From NCBI GenBank assembly GCA_001642945.1, contig LGRT01000010.1, positions 1-64,000 on the forward strand: a DNA stretch of 64,000 nucleotides, in the 5' to 3' direction. Shown here in pieces: positions 55,992-64,000 of the stretch. Below the pieces are notes generated by a model. The model saw only the letters and a list, made by a program, of their open reading frames with translations. It was not told the DNA's origin and did not search any database. Positions within the stretch are counted from its first letter, which is position 1. The number at the start of each line of letters is the position of its first letter. A program made the position numbers and the translations under genes. This DNA is from Rhodobacteraceae bacterium SB2. GTDB taxonomy: Bacteria > Pseudomonadota > Alphaproteobacteria > Rhodobacterales > Rhodobacteraceae.

Positions 55992-57433
55992 GTGATCTTA
56001 CCAAGGATTTTGATCGCGTTGGCGTCGTTCATCTTGGGCTGGGCGCGTTTTTTCGCGCTTTTGGGCTGCCGCAACTGCAAAGGATGCAGGCGCAACTTCG
56101 CGCAGATCACGCGATTGGTTGGGATGTGATTGGTATCAGTTTGCGCAGCGCAGGGGTGCGCGATCTCTTGGCGCAAAACGGGTTTCGATATCACGCGGTT
56201 GAGATGGATGCAGCGCGCCGTGTGGTTGAAGAAATCACCATTTTAAAAGCTGTCTATTTTCTTGAAGATGAACGCCGCGAGGTGTTGAACGCGCTGCTGC
56301 TGCCGCATTTGAATATGGTGACGCTGACGATTACGGAAAAAGGATATTGTTATTCACCGGCGCTAAGCGGGCTTGACTGGGAGCACCCTCAAATTCGGCA
56401 GGATCTAATCACGCCTGAAACGCCGTCTTCCGTTCCTGGTTTGTTGGTTCAGGCATTGCGACACAGGCGCGCATTAGGTCTAAACGCCTTTACCTGCCTG
56501 AGCTGCGATAATCTGTCTGAAAACGGGCGCGTTTTGCAAACAGTTGTGCTGGAATTTGCACAAAAAATTGACCCGGATCTTGCGCAATGGATCAAAGAAA
56601 ACGTACGATTTCCTGCCACCATGGTGGATCGTATCGTTCCGGCCGTGACGGCGCAGGATGTTGAAGATATTGCGGCATTGACTTGCTGGCCCGATCCCGC
56701 ACCGGTCTTGCATGAGCCGTTTTGGCAATGGGTGATTGAAGAGGATTTTGCCGACCTGCCGCGCCCGCCCCTTGAACTGGTTGGGGTAGAGTTTACCAGT
56801 TCGGTTCGCTCTTTTGAAGAAATGAAGCTGCGTTTGCTAAATGCAACCCATTCTTCCATTGCGTATCTTGGTGTTTTGACAGGGCATGAAACCGTTTTTG
56901 ATGCGATGCAAAACACGGCATTGGCGGCGTTTATTAAGCGCTTATGGGAGCATGAATTGCGGCCCAGTTTTACGCCGCCCCCGGGCCAAGATTTAAAAGC
57001 CTATACGCAGGCGCTCGAGCGACGGTATCGTAATTCAGCCATCGCGCATGCGACTTTACAAATTGCCATGGATGGATCCCAAAAGCTGCCGCAGCGCGTG
57101 CTGGCGCCGCTGCGCGCTAATTTAGCTGCCAACCGGCGGATTGACGGGCTTTGTTTGGTTGTTGCGGCTTGGATATTGTTTTTGAACGGGCAGAGCGAGG
57201 CAGGCGTGCATTATGTGATAAACGATCCTTTGCAGCCCCGCCTGAGCAGCGCCTGCGCGCAAAAGCAGGATCCTGTCGGGGCGGTTCTTTCAATTGCTGA
57301 AATATTTGGCTCTGATTTGAAGCAAGATGCCCGATTTGAACAGGGGGTGCGTCAGGCCTATGCCCGGCTTCGCATTTCTGGTGTGCTGGCAAGCGTTGAG
57401 CTGGCCTGCCAGCACGCGGGCAAAGCCAATTGA
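55988..57433 (+). CDS. uxuB: Fructuronate reductase / mannitol dehydrogenase family protein
   Basis: A 481-residue enzyme of the mannitol dehydrogenase family. Rossmann start: VGVVHLGLGAFFRAFGL; then LTITEKGYC, CDNLSENGRVLQTVV, FPATMVDRIVPAV and MKLRLLNATHSSIAYLG. By its tie to uxaC it is probably D-fructuronate (mannonate) reductase. UxuA (mannonate dehydratase) is not within this window. It overlaps uxaC by four bases. Confidence 0.85.
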   Translation: MSDLTKDFDRVGVVHLGLGAFFRAFGLPQLQRMQAQLRADHAIGWDVIGISLRSAGVRDLLAQNGFRYHAVEMDAARRVVEEITILKAVYFLEDERREVLNALLLPHLNMVTLTITEKGYCYSPALSGLDWEHPQIRQDLITPETPSSVPGLLVQALRHRRALGLNAFTCLSCDNLSENGRVLQTVVLEFAQKIDPDLAQWIKENVRFPATMVDRIVPAVTAQDVEDIAALTCWPDPAPVLHEPFWQWVIEEDFADLPRPPLELVGVEFTSSVRSFEEMKLRLLNATHSSIAYLGVLTGHETVFDAMQNTALAAFIKRLWEHELRPSFTPPPGQDLKAYTQALERRYRNSAIAHATLQIAMDGSQKLPQRVLAPLRANLAANRRIDGLCLVVAAWILFLNGQSEAGVHYVINDPLQPRLSSACAQKQDPVGAVLSIAEIFGSDLKQDARFEQGVRQAYARLRISGVLASVELACQHAGKAN

Positions 57434-57557
57434 GAGGGGCAGAGGAAGCACAAAAATACGCCGGCGCGCTCGGTGAAAACGATATTAAACGCACTCAAGA
57501 AAGGCAGACGCGCCTTCTGCACTGGGCTTTTATCCCCCTAAAAACGCGCTGTGCGAT

Positions 57558-58754
57558 ATGATGGCGCGGCCTTTGAAATATTACATGCCGGTTTGCGGCT
57601 TGGGCCTCACCCAGATTATGGGTTATGGCACGTTGCTTTATTCTTATGCCGTGCTCTTGCCCATAATGGCGGATGAGCTTGGCCTTGGCCTGTCGGATGT
57701 GTTCGGGCTGCTCTCGTTTGGCTTTTTTTTTGGTGGCCTGAGCGCGATACTGGCCGGGTTTGCGGTGGATCGCATCGGCGGGCGTTGGGTGATGAGCCTT
57801 GGCTCGGTAGCCTCGGCTGGCGGGCTTTGGGGGTTAAGCCAAGTGACAGGGCCGATTGGATTAACCGTTGCGATATTGCTCACCCAAATGGCGGCAATGT
57901 TTGTGCTTTACGATGTGGCTTTTGCATCAATTGCAAAACTTCGCCCCGGGCCGGCGGCGCAATCGGCAATTTCGGGGATCACGCTGTTTGGAGGTGTGGC
58001 ATCAACTATTTACTGGCCAATGACTCTGGCGCTTTCAAATCTTTATGGGTGGCAAGTGACATGGCAAATCCATGCTGCCAGCGTATTGCTTATTTGCGTG
58101 CCGGCGCATTGGTTCAGCCTAAGAACGGAAAATGGAACCTGCGCGCCCCCAGAGAAGCGCAAAGAAGGGTCAGAGACTTGGCCGCCATTACAAGGCCCGG
58201 CCCGCCGTCAGGCAATGATTTGGATGGTGCTGTCTTTTACCTTTTCGGGATATATTATGGGGGCTTTGATGTCGCTTTGGGTGAGCAATGTGGAAGCATT
58301 GGGGCACAGCGCTGCCGTCGCCGTGAGCGCGGGCGCGTTGATTGGGCCAGCCAAAACGGCGGGGCGGTTTTTTGAATTGATCTTTGGCCGCGCGCTGCAT
58401 CCTTTGATTACAAGTTTTATTTCTTTGGGTTTGATGATGATCGGATTTTCTATCTTATTGGGCTTTGGCGCGACCTTTGCCGGCTTGATGGTTTTTGCTG
58501 TGCTTTACGGGATGGGCGATGGGATTAAGACGATCACCATGGGAACTTTGCCTTTAGCATTGTTTGGTCCAGAAGGGTTTGGGGCAAGATTGGGATGGAT
58601 CGCGTTCATCCGCATGTCCGTGAATTCCTCAAGCCCTTTTCTATTCGCCTGGATCACCGAGGCCTATGGCGGTTGGACATCATTTTCTGCCATGGCGCTG
58701 TTTATATTCATGGGGCTTGGTGCCCTGTTTTTTGTAAAGCGGCAACCTCAGTAA
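57558..58754 (+). CDS. Major facilitator superfamily transporter
   Basis: A 398-residue protein with 12 hydrophobic helices. The loop between helices 2 and 3 reads GFAVDRIGGRWVMSLG, the MFS motif A. It starts about 125 bases after uxuB in the same direction and might import a hexuronate or another acid, but sequence does not fix a substrate and it could be an unrelated MFS of the oxalate/formate or monocarboxylate group. Confidence 0.8.
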   Translation: MMARPLKYYMPVCGLGLTQIMGYGTLLYSYAVLLPIMADELGLGLSDVFGLLSFGFFFGGLSAILAGFAVDRIGGRWVMSLGSVASAGGLWGLSQVTGPIGLTVAILLTQMAAMFVLYDVAFASIAKLRPGPAAQSAISGITLFGGVASTIYWPMTLALSNLYGWQVTWQIHAASVLLICVPAHWFSLRTENGTCAPPEKRKEGSETWPPLQGPARRQAMIWMVLSFTFSGYIMGALMSLWVSNVEALGHSAAVAVSAGALIGPAKTAGRFFELIFGRALHPLITSFISLGLMMIGFSILLGFGATFAGLMVFAVLYGMGDGIKTITMGTLPLALFGPEGFGARLGWIAFIRMSVNSSSPFLFAWITEAYGGWTSFSAMALFIFMGLGALFFVKRQPQ

Positions 58755-58895
58755 AGTTCTTTGCGCCATCCGATTATCAGAACTTTAAGATTATAATTTT
58801 AAATCACTTCGATATTTTCAAGAGGGTATTAGGTTTGCCCGTGCTCCTAGCTTTTTAGAAAAGTATTAACGTCAAGCAAAAATGCTATTTGATTG

Positions 58896-58911
58896 TGGCA
58901 TATAATTTGCT
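58896..58911 (+). promoter_or_regulatory. Sigma-54 type promoter upstream of the flagellin operon
   Basis: TGGCAT at 58896-58901, five bases, then TTGCT at 58907-58911. This fits the sigma-54 -24/-12 consensus (TGGCAC-N5-TTGCW) with one mismatch and the exact spacing. It is 38 bases upstream of the ATG at 58950. Flagellar genes often have sigma-54 promoters, so the position supports the assignment. Confidence 0.65.
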
Positions 58912-58949
58912 GTGTACCCTTTAATACTAAGATATTTGCGAGGAAAATT

Positions 58950-59615
58950 ATGAAGCAAGACGTCGAAATTGTACGACCCAAAGAGTGGTTGGAAGAGGCT
59001 TTAATTACACTTGAGAAAATCAAAGCAGGCGCAAAATCTTCGCAAGAAGCCATAACCTTCAATAAGTTTGTGTTCACACATTATGTTGTTGAGGCGTTTG
59101 AGGCTATTTCGGCTGCAAAAGCAATCACGACCGAGCAGGCTGAATTGGTCCATAAAGTTGTGACGGAGTATTTAAGTGATGAATTGCTTTCCGCCCTGAG
59201 CAATTATGATCAAGAAGTCATTCAAAATCTCCTTGTGCCGTTTTCTCAAACTGAGGCTGCGCCTCAGGAAGATCCGACAGAAGCTGTTACATTGGTCAAT
59301 CCTGTTGAATGGATGCACGAAGCGATTGAAACGCTTTACCGTGTAGAACGCAGTTGTAAAGATAATTTGAAAGCCGCAAAATTGAAACATTTCACCTTTT
59401 CTACTTATGTTGCGGAAGCATTTTTGGCGATTGTTTATCGCAAAGCGATTTTTGAATCTGAAGTCGTTTTGGTTAATGAGATTATGAGCAAATATTTTGA
59501 TCAAAACGTTTATGATCTAATGTCCGAGCAAGAGAAACTGATTTTAGAACATCTGATGATGCCGTTTGCAACGGAGCACGGTGTAGACGAGACATTCTAT
59601 AAGCTCGTCGCTTAA
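58950..59615 (+). CDS. Duplicated-domain protein co-located with flagellin, unknown function
   Basis: A 221-residue soluble protein whose start (ATG at 58950) follows GAGGAAAATT. It has two copies of a helical unit of about 90 residues: 10-99 (PKEWLEEALITLEKIK... HYVVEAFEAI... LLVPF) and 123-209 (PVEWMHEAIETLYRVE... TYVAEAFLAI... LMMPF). The shared marks are P-x-E-W-x-x-E-A at the start and the L-x-x-P-F close. No cysteines for metal, no signal peptide. It does not resemble FlaF, FlbT or FliS. Eleven bases separate it from flagellin, so it is likely a flagellin chaperone, export helper or regulator. Confidence 0.7.
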   Translation: MKQDVEIVRPKEWLEEALITLEKIKAGAKSSQEAITFNKFVFTHYVVEAFEAISAAKAITTEQAELVHKVVTEYLSDELLSALSNYDQEVIQNLLVPFSQTEAAPQEDPTEAVTLVNPVEWMHEAIETLYRVERSCKDNLKAAKLKHFTFSTYVAEAFLAIVYRKAIFESEVVLVNEIMSKYFDQNVYDLMSEQEKLILEHLMMPFATEHGVDETFYKLVA

Positions 59616-59626
59616 GGGAGGCCGAG

Positions 59627-61567
59627 ATGGCATTAAATATCGCAACTGATACAGCTTTTCTACTGGCTTCTAAAAGCTCCGATAGAAATACGATTACGCT
59701 CAATCAATCTATGGAACGTTTGACCTCTGGATTACGCATCAATTCAGCCTCGGATGATGCGGCTGGTGTCGCCGTGGCAACAAGAATTAATTCTGACGTT
59801 CAAGGTATGCGTATGGCCATACGTAACGCCACGGATGGGCAGTCGATGATCAATACGGCTGAGGGGGCCATGGTCGAAATTACCAATATCCTTCAGCGCA
59901 TGCGCGAATTGGCCATTCAAGCGGCAAATGGCACCAATAGTCCAACTGATAGAGATATGATTCAGTTGGAAATTGATCAATTGACGATGGAAGTCGACCG
60001 GATTGCCCAAAGTACACAATGGGCAGGGCAAAGCATTTTCAACGGCGCTCGGGGTGCCAATGAATTGGCAACATCGCATACAGAGGCGTATACAACTAAC
60101 TTTCAGATTGGTTCGACGCCAAATGATGGTGATAACATCACAGTTAATTTTTACGCCATTACCTCGGAAGCTTTGGATATCGAGGGCACTGGAACGGTAC
60201 CAACAATCGCAACCACATTTGCCACAGCGGACAGTGGCGCAGTTGCGATAAATCCAACTGATGGAAAAGTAACTTTAAGCGGTGCTTTTGCCGCGGATGA
60301 TAAAATTACGATGACTGTTAATGGCCAAGCGATTCAGACAACGCTTACGAATACCGATATTATTGATACGGGGGCAATTGCAGTCAATGGCACATCTGCG
60401 GTAAGCGCGGGCGAATATTATATCACGTCGATGGGCACGACTGATTTTACAACCTCAAATTCTGGTATTAGCGCGTCGGTTACGTCTCCGATCGCGGATT
60501 CTAACGATGGGGCCAATGGCCTTGGCTCGATAATCACGGTTGCGGCGAACACAACATCTTTAACAGGCACGGGACGCGTGAAGGCGATCAAAACCGATGC
60601 GGATATTAATGTGGCTGCGGATGGTAAGCAATTTAAGGTGGTCAATGACTCATCTGTTTTTTACGATGCTAGCCTTAGCTCCACTTCAGTCGCTGGTGGA
60701 TCTACGACTGCTATTACAAATGCCAAAACCTATCTCGTCACTGAGGGCGCATTTGTATACGGAAGCGATACATTTACAGCGGGCCAGTCATTTTTGGCGG
60801 CGTCTACAACTACCGTTACAGCTTCTGGTTCTAGTGCTCTGGTAGAGATTACTGCAGTTGATAATACGGATGGCACTGCTCCTACCGATAGTAGTATCAA
60901 TAATATTGCAAACACTGAGTCTTTTGACGTTACCGCAGGAAAATCATACTTGATTACAAAAGGTTCAATCACCTATAACAGTCAAACTTTCGCTGCTGGA
61001 TCAACATTTGTTGGAGTAACTGGGCAAGCCTCTGCGACAGCTGGATCGGCGAGTTCTGTGTTAAGTACAGCTACAGATTTTGAAGCAGGTGCGGTAATTG
61101 AGAAAGCAAGTGGCTTGTATATCGGACCAAGTGCTAAGCTTGTTAACTATGACTCGCCGGCTGCAGCTGCTCAACAAATTGTAGCCAAGCTACAAGCAGA
61201 AGGTATAACAGGATTGAACCTTACGGATAATATTGATGGTACTTTCAATATTGTTTTGGGTGGTAATTTAAGCGTTGCCTCTGCAACAGATTCCCATAAA
61301 GCCATTAATTCAATTGACTTGGCGCTTCAAAATATCAGTGCTGATCGCGCGATGTTCGGCGCCTTAAGCAATCGATTTGATATGTCGATTTCGAACCTAT
61401 CAAATGTGGCGGCTAATTCAGAAATGAGTCTTGGGCGCTTACAGGATGCTGATTTTGCAGCGGAAACGTCAAGAATGACCACAAGCAGAATTTTGGAACA
61501 AGCTTCGATCGCGATGATGGCGCAGGCCAATGCGGCGAAACAAAACGTGCTGCAATTGCTCGGTTAA
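59627..61567 (+). CDS. Flagellin with a large central insert
   Basis: A 646-residue flagellin. The conserved N-terminus (about 1-140: MALNIATDTAFLLASKSSDR..., RLTSGLRINSASDDAAGVAV, MRELAIQAANGTNSPTDRD) and C-terminus (about 560-646: DFAAETSRMTTSRILEQASIAMMAQANAAKQNVLQLLG) are complete. Between them is about 420 residues of threonine-, serine- and alanine-rich surface sequence, much longer than in many roseobacter flagellins. It contains three copies of a short beta motif around residues 258, 363 and 434 (for instance AGEYYITSMGTTDFT and AGKSYLITKGSITY). It is not in a flagellar gene cluster. GGGAGG precedes the ATG. Confidence 0.92.
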   Translation: MALNIATDTAFLLASKSSDRNTITLNQSMERLTSGLRINSASDDAAGVAVATRINSDVQGMRMAIRNATDGQSMINTAEGAMVEITNILQRMRELAIQAANGTNSPTDRDMIQLEIDQLTMEVDRIAQSTQWAGQSIFNGARGANELATSHTEAYTTNFQIGSTPNDGDNITVNFYAITSEALDIEGTGTVPTIATTFATADSGAVAINPTDGKVTLSGAFAADDKITMTVNGQAIQTTLTNTDIIDTGAIAVNGTSAVSAGEYYITSMGTTDFTTSNSGISASVTSPIADSNDGANGLGSIITVAANTTSLTGTGRVKAIKTDADINVAADGKQFKVVNDSSVFYDASLSSTSVAGGSTTAITNAKTYLVTEGAFVYGSDTFTAGQSFLAASTTTVTASGSSALVEITAVDNTDGTAPTDSSINNIANTESFDVTAGKSYLITKGSITYNSQTFAAGSTFVGVTGQASATAGSASSVLSTATDFEAGAVIEKASGLYIGPSAKLVNYDSPAAAAQQIVAKLQAEGITGLNLTDNIDGTFNIVLGGNLSVASATDSHKAINSIDLALQNISADRAMFGALSNRFDMSISNLSNVAANSEMSLGRLQDADFAAETSRMTTSRILEQASIAMMAQANAAKQNVLQLLG

Positions 61568-61585
61568 CACCACGTCATCAAACCC

Positions 61586-61626
61586 AAAAAAGCGCGCCGG
61601 CGGGTAAACCCGGCGCACTTTTTTTA
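61586..61626. terminator. Rho-independent terminator after flagellin
   Basis: An A run, then a GC-rich stem with arms GCGCCGG... and CCGGCGC around GGGTAAACCC, then seven Ts. It has A and T tracts on both sides, so it can end transcription from flagellin and from the FKBP-rhodanese gene that converges on it. Confidence 0.85.
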
Positions 61627-61652
61627 ATTAAAAAACCGATTTTCGCCGGTTT

Positions 61653-62429
61653 TTATTGCGAAGCCTTATAAGATTGCACCGGCTTTTGGGCTTTCTGCCA
61701 GCCTGTGATGCCTTTTGACAGATGGCTGACATTGGCAAAGCCCAATTGATCCACCAAAGCCTTGCCCAAATTCGTGGTCCGGTTGCCGGTGCGGCAATAG
61801 AGCATGATCGGGGTATCGCGATCGGTGATCACCGACGTGAATTTCTGTTGAAACTCTGGGTGAAGCTGACCCGATTTTGTAAATGCTGTGATCAATTCGG
61901 CCCCTTCGATAATACCCGTTTTCGCCCATTCCTCGGGGCGGCGAATATCGATGATCAGCGTACCGTTTTTCTGAGCCTCTTGCATATCTTGATTGCTGGC
62001 TTGCTGTAATTTTGGCGGCCAAGCTGTTTTCAACAGTTCCACTTCAAAGCGTAACGTGGCGTTTGGCGGAATTTTTGCGCCAGCACCGCGCGCGCCATAT
62101 CCCAATTGTGGCGGAATGGTTAATATTCGGCGCTCGCCTTCCTTCATTCCCAAAATACCCTGCTCCCACCCTTGGATGACTTGTCCGGCGCCAAGCACAA
62201 AGCGAAAAGCCTGGCCGCGCGGACGCGAGGCGTCAAACACGGTGCCATCGCTCAGGCGGCCTTCATAATGCACGCTGACTTGCATACCGTTTTGCGCGGT
62301 TGCTCCACTGCCTTTCTGCGTGATGTCTATGCCCAGTTCGGCCGCAGACAGCGGCGCGCTTACACCGAGAGCCAGAAAAAGATAAAAAAACCTGCGCATA
62401 CCTGCGATGATACGGGTGATTTGGGGCAT
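61653..62429 (-). CDS. FKBP-type peptidyl-prolyl isomerase fused to a rhodanese domain
   Basis: A 258-residue secreted protein. A signal peptide covers MRRFFYLFLALGVSAPLSAAE; the ATG at 62429 has AAGGA before it, while M11 at 62399 gives a tidier signal. Residues about 35-140 are an FKBP domain: VSVHYEGRLSDGTVFDAS, GQVIQGWEQGILGMKEGE and LTIPPQLGYGARGAG. Residues about 150-250 are a rhodanese domain with the loop LYCRTGNRT and its active cysteine. In the periplasm it could fold proline-rich proteins and handle sulfane sulfur. Fusion of the two is uncommon. Confidence 0.88.
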   Translation of the reverse strand: MPQITRIIAGMRRFFYLFLALGVSAPLSAAELGIDITQKGSGATAQNGMQVSVHYEGRLSDGTVFDASRPRGQAFRFVLGAGQVIQGWEQGILGMKEGERRILTIPPQLGYGARGAGAKIPPNATLRFEVELLKTAWPPKLQQASNQDMQEAQKNGTLIIDIRRPEEWAKTGIIEGAELITAFTKSGQLHPEFQQKFTSVITDRDTPIMLYCRTGNRTTNLGKALVDQLGFANVSHLSKGITGWQKAQKPVQSYKASQ

Positions 62430-62626
62430 AATGATCCTTTCTGTGACAAACAGGTGTAAGCCTAGAGCGGTTTTTGGATTTGTCTATTGCCAAGCGCCAG
62501 ATATCACAGCGTGTTGACCTGCGCGGTGTAGACAGGATTTTGTAATTTTCTAACGATTGGCGCTTTTCAGCTGGGCGTGATTTGATAAGCTGTGGTCAAA
62601 CGCACAATTAGAAAAGGATGCTCAAG

Positions 62627-62917
62627 ATGGCAAAGGTTTTACAGGTGGTTATTTACACCGCGATTTCAGATGACGCGAAATTGGCGGCTTATGCCAAGCT
62701 TGCCGGGCCTGCGATGCAAGCCGCCGGTGGGGTATTTTTGGCGCGGGGCGTGCCGGTTGCGGTGGCCGAAGACGGTCAGATGACGCGGACAGTGGTGGTT
62801 GAATGGGCAAGCCTTGAAGCGGCGCAAGCCGGCTATAACAGCCCCGCCTATCAAGAGGCGCTTGCCGCGTTGGGCGATGGGGCAACGCGCGAATTTAGAT
62901 ATGTTGAGGCGGTGTAG
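62627..62917 (+). CDS. DUF1330 family protein
   Basis: A 96-residue small protein starting at the ATG at 62627 (AAAGGA nine bases before). It fits DUF1330: VVIYTAISDDAKLAAYAKLAGPAMQAAGGVFLARG, then VVVEWASLEAAQAGYNSPAYQEAL. These are ferredoxin-like alpha-beta barrels of unknown enzyme role. It stands alone, divergent from the FKBP-rhodanese gene. Confidence 0.85.
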   Translation: MAKVLQVVIYTAISDDAKLAAYAKLAGPAMQAAGGVFLARGVPVAVAEDGQMTRTVVVEWASLEAAQAGYNSPAYQEALAALGDGATREFRYVEAV

Positions 62918-63078
62918 CGCGCATTTATTGTACAAGGTGTGAAGGGTAAGTGGCCGGAGCGTTTGCGCCCAGAAAGGCGCATAACTTGCCTTTGCTTTCA
63001 GCGAATGCGTGCCTTAGAGCAAACTTTTTATGCACCGCTCTCAGCGCTGTAAGGCAGGGCGTAAATCAGGCGTGATCT

Positions 63079-63207
63079 TTATTTGGATAAAACGCGTCTG
63101 GCGCTTTCATCAAAGCGGTCATTGCGGGGCTTAAAGATCATCGAATAGCCCAGTAACCCCACCAAGAAAACGAAGATAATTGCCGGAACAATAATGTTTT
63201 TACCCAA
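63079..63207 (-). CDS. Small single-span membrane protein, 42 aa
   Basis: A 42-residue ORF starting with TTG (63205-63207) behind GCGAGGTCATTACA. It has one membrane helix (NIIVPAIIFVFLVGLLGYSMIF), then a basic tail with RNDRFDESARRVLSK. The clean topology and positive-inside tail suggest a real small protein; it could be an accessory of a membrane complex. It is too short for usual gene finding. Confidence 0.5.
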   Translation of the reverse strand: MGKNIIVPAIIFVFLVGLLGYSMIFKPRNDRFDESARRVLSK

Positions 63208-63394
63208 TGTAATGACCTCGCTTTGTTGCGGGCCATTTGCTTTGCATGACCCAAATGCGCTGCTCAGATGTTACAGCCATTTGCCATATCTGACAAGTTT
63301 GGTTGTGAGGTGCAAATTTCACGCCGCGCCCCTTAAGATTTGAGGGGGGGTATCGCCGTTTTAGCGGCCTTAACGTGAGCTTTGGCGACGCATG

Positions 63395-64000
63395 TTAGAG
63401 CGATTTTGTGGCTTGGCCGAGCCATTGCGCGGCGCTGCTGCTCAGCTGATCCTGATGCAGATCCCAACATTCTTTGTGATAGGCGTTTATCCAAGCTTTT
63501 TCAGTTGGGTCCAGCCAATCAGAGATGACCATGCGAAGATCAATCGGCACATAGGTAAGCGTTTCAAATTCCAAAAGTCGTGTTAAATTGGCAGCTTCGG
63601 GCAGATCTGCCTCGCCAACGCTGAGCAAGTTTTCAATCCGAATTCCAAACGCAGCTTCTTTGTAAAAGCCGGGCTCGTTCGATAGGATCATGCCTGGTTC
63701 CAACACCACTGTAGAGGCACGCGATAATCGCTGCGGGCCTTCATGCACGTTTAAAAAATGCCCAACGCCATGGCCCGTGCCATGATTGAAATCCTGCCCC
63801 GAAGCCCAAAGTGGCGCGCGGGCAAACGCGTCCAGATCGCGCCCGGAAATGCCATAAGGAAATTTCAGGCGAGAAATCGCAATCATCCCTTGCAAAACCC
63901 GCGTGAAGGCGGCGCAAACCTCGTGCGGTTGCGCGCCAATTGCGATGGTTCGCGTAATATCGGTGGTACCATCCAGATATTGGCCACCGCTATCCACCAG
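63395..64000 (-). CDS. M24 family Xaa-Pro aminopeptidase, C-terminal part
   Basis: The gene runs off the right edge of the window; about 200 C-terminal residues are present. Metal-site motifs of the creatinase/aminopeptidase fold are seen: DSGGQYLDGTTDITRT, then GTGHGVGHFLNVHEGP, the catalytic helix FEPGMILSNEPGFY-like LEPGMILSNEPGFYKE and FGIRIENLL. It cleaves a residue before proline from peptides. The C-terminus ends ...QATKSL. Confidence 0.93.
   Translation of the reverse strand: MVDSGGQYLDGTTDITRTIAIGAQPHEVCAAFTRVLQGMIAISRLKFPYGISGRDLDAFARAPLWASGQDFNHGTGHGVGHFLNVHEGPQRLSRASTVVLEPGMILSNEPGFYKEAAFGIRIENLLSVGEADLPEAANLTRLLEFETLTYVPIDLRMVISDWLDPTEKAWINAYHKECWDLHQDQLSSSAAQWLGQATKSL

Noticed and set aside
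1-64000. A CRISPR array
   Set aside because: No set of regularly spaced direct repeats with unique spacers was seen; the GGACA cluster is too short-spaced.

Overview
The window looks like a chromosomal segment of a marine Roseobacter-group alphaproteobacterium (Rhodobacteraceae) of moderate GC. The evidence is: the gene order murB-ddl-ftsQ-ftsA-ftsZ-lpxC-bamD-recN; the order yceD-rpmF-plsX-fabH-ihfA-merR; MmcB; a short Rhodobacteraceae-type acidic protein; and a tRNA-His with encoded A73 and no G-1, as in one alphaproteobacterial clade. A Planktomarina/RCA-like genome is my guess, not shown by the sequence.

Layout. 1-8.5 kb is AT-rich accessory DNA: small zinc-binding proteins, a DUF1127 protein, a DUF3833 lipoprotein, an epimerase, a UPF0149 protein, remnants of a phage/plasmid-like gene set, a protein with a duplicated domain, a YczE-type membrane protein and a thioesterase. 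8.7-15 kb is a decaying mobile region: a dense GGACA repeat cluster, a broken RepA-like helicase gene (in-frame stop and damaged Walker A), a truncated Toprim primase, two serine-recombinase remnants, and a few apparently intact small membrane-protein genes plus a bactofilin. 15-20 kb is core: tRNA-Gly, an esterase, lepA, cytochrome b561, tRNA-His, mmcB and a probable 6S RNA. 20.4-26.4 kb is an island at tRNA-Leu(GAG). It begins with a truncated tyrosine integrase and carries a ferredoxin-nucleotide cyclase-Rieske fusion, a cupin, a methyltransferase, a PQQ-type sugar dehydrogenase and a two-repeat protein, punctuated by two kinds of direct repeat.

27.4-44.7 kb is core: tRNA-Pro, lipid synthesis and L32 genes, bamE, an OlsB-like acyltransferase, an ABC-F protein, then the peptidoglycan/division/LPS/outer-membrane run ending at recN. 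44.7-51.8 kb holds a GlcD-like oxidoreductase and a likely envelope-transport module (RND/MMPL pump, LolA-like periplasmic protein, outer-membrane barrel) divergent from an HxlR regulator and a nitroreductase. 52.4-58.8 kb holds a methyltransferase, a CoA-binding protein, uxaC-uxuB (hexuronate breakdown) and an MFS transporter. 58.9-61.6 kb is a two-gene unit: a duplicated-domain protein and a flagellin with a large insert, behind a good sigma-54 promoter match. The window ends with an FKBP-rhodanese fusion, a DUF1330 protein, a 42-residue membrane protein and the C-terminal part of an M24 aminopeptidase.

Most striking: the redox-domain nucleotide cyclase (21.2-22.5 kb); the flagellin whose insert contains short repeats that I associate with marine phage structural proteins, with its unknown duplicated partner; and the repeat-punctuated island at tRNA-Leu. 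All assignments are from reading motifs; no database search was run.
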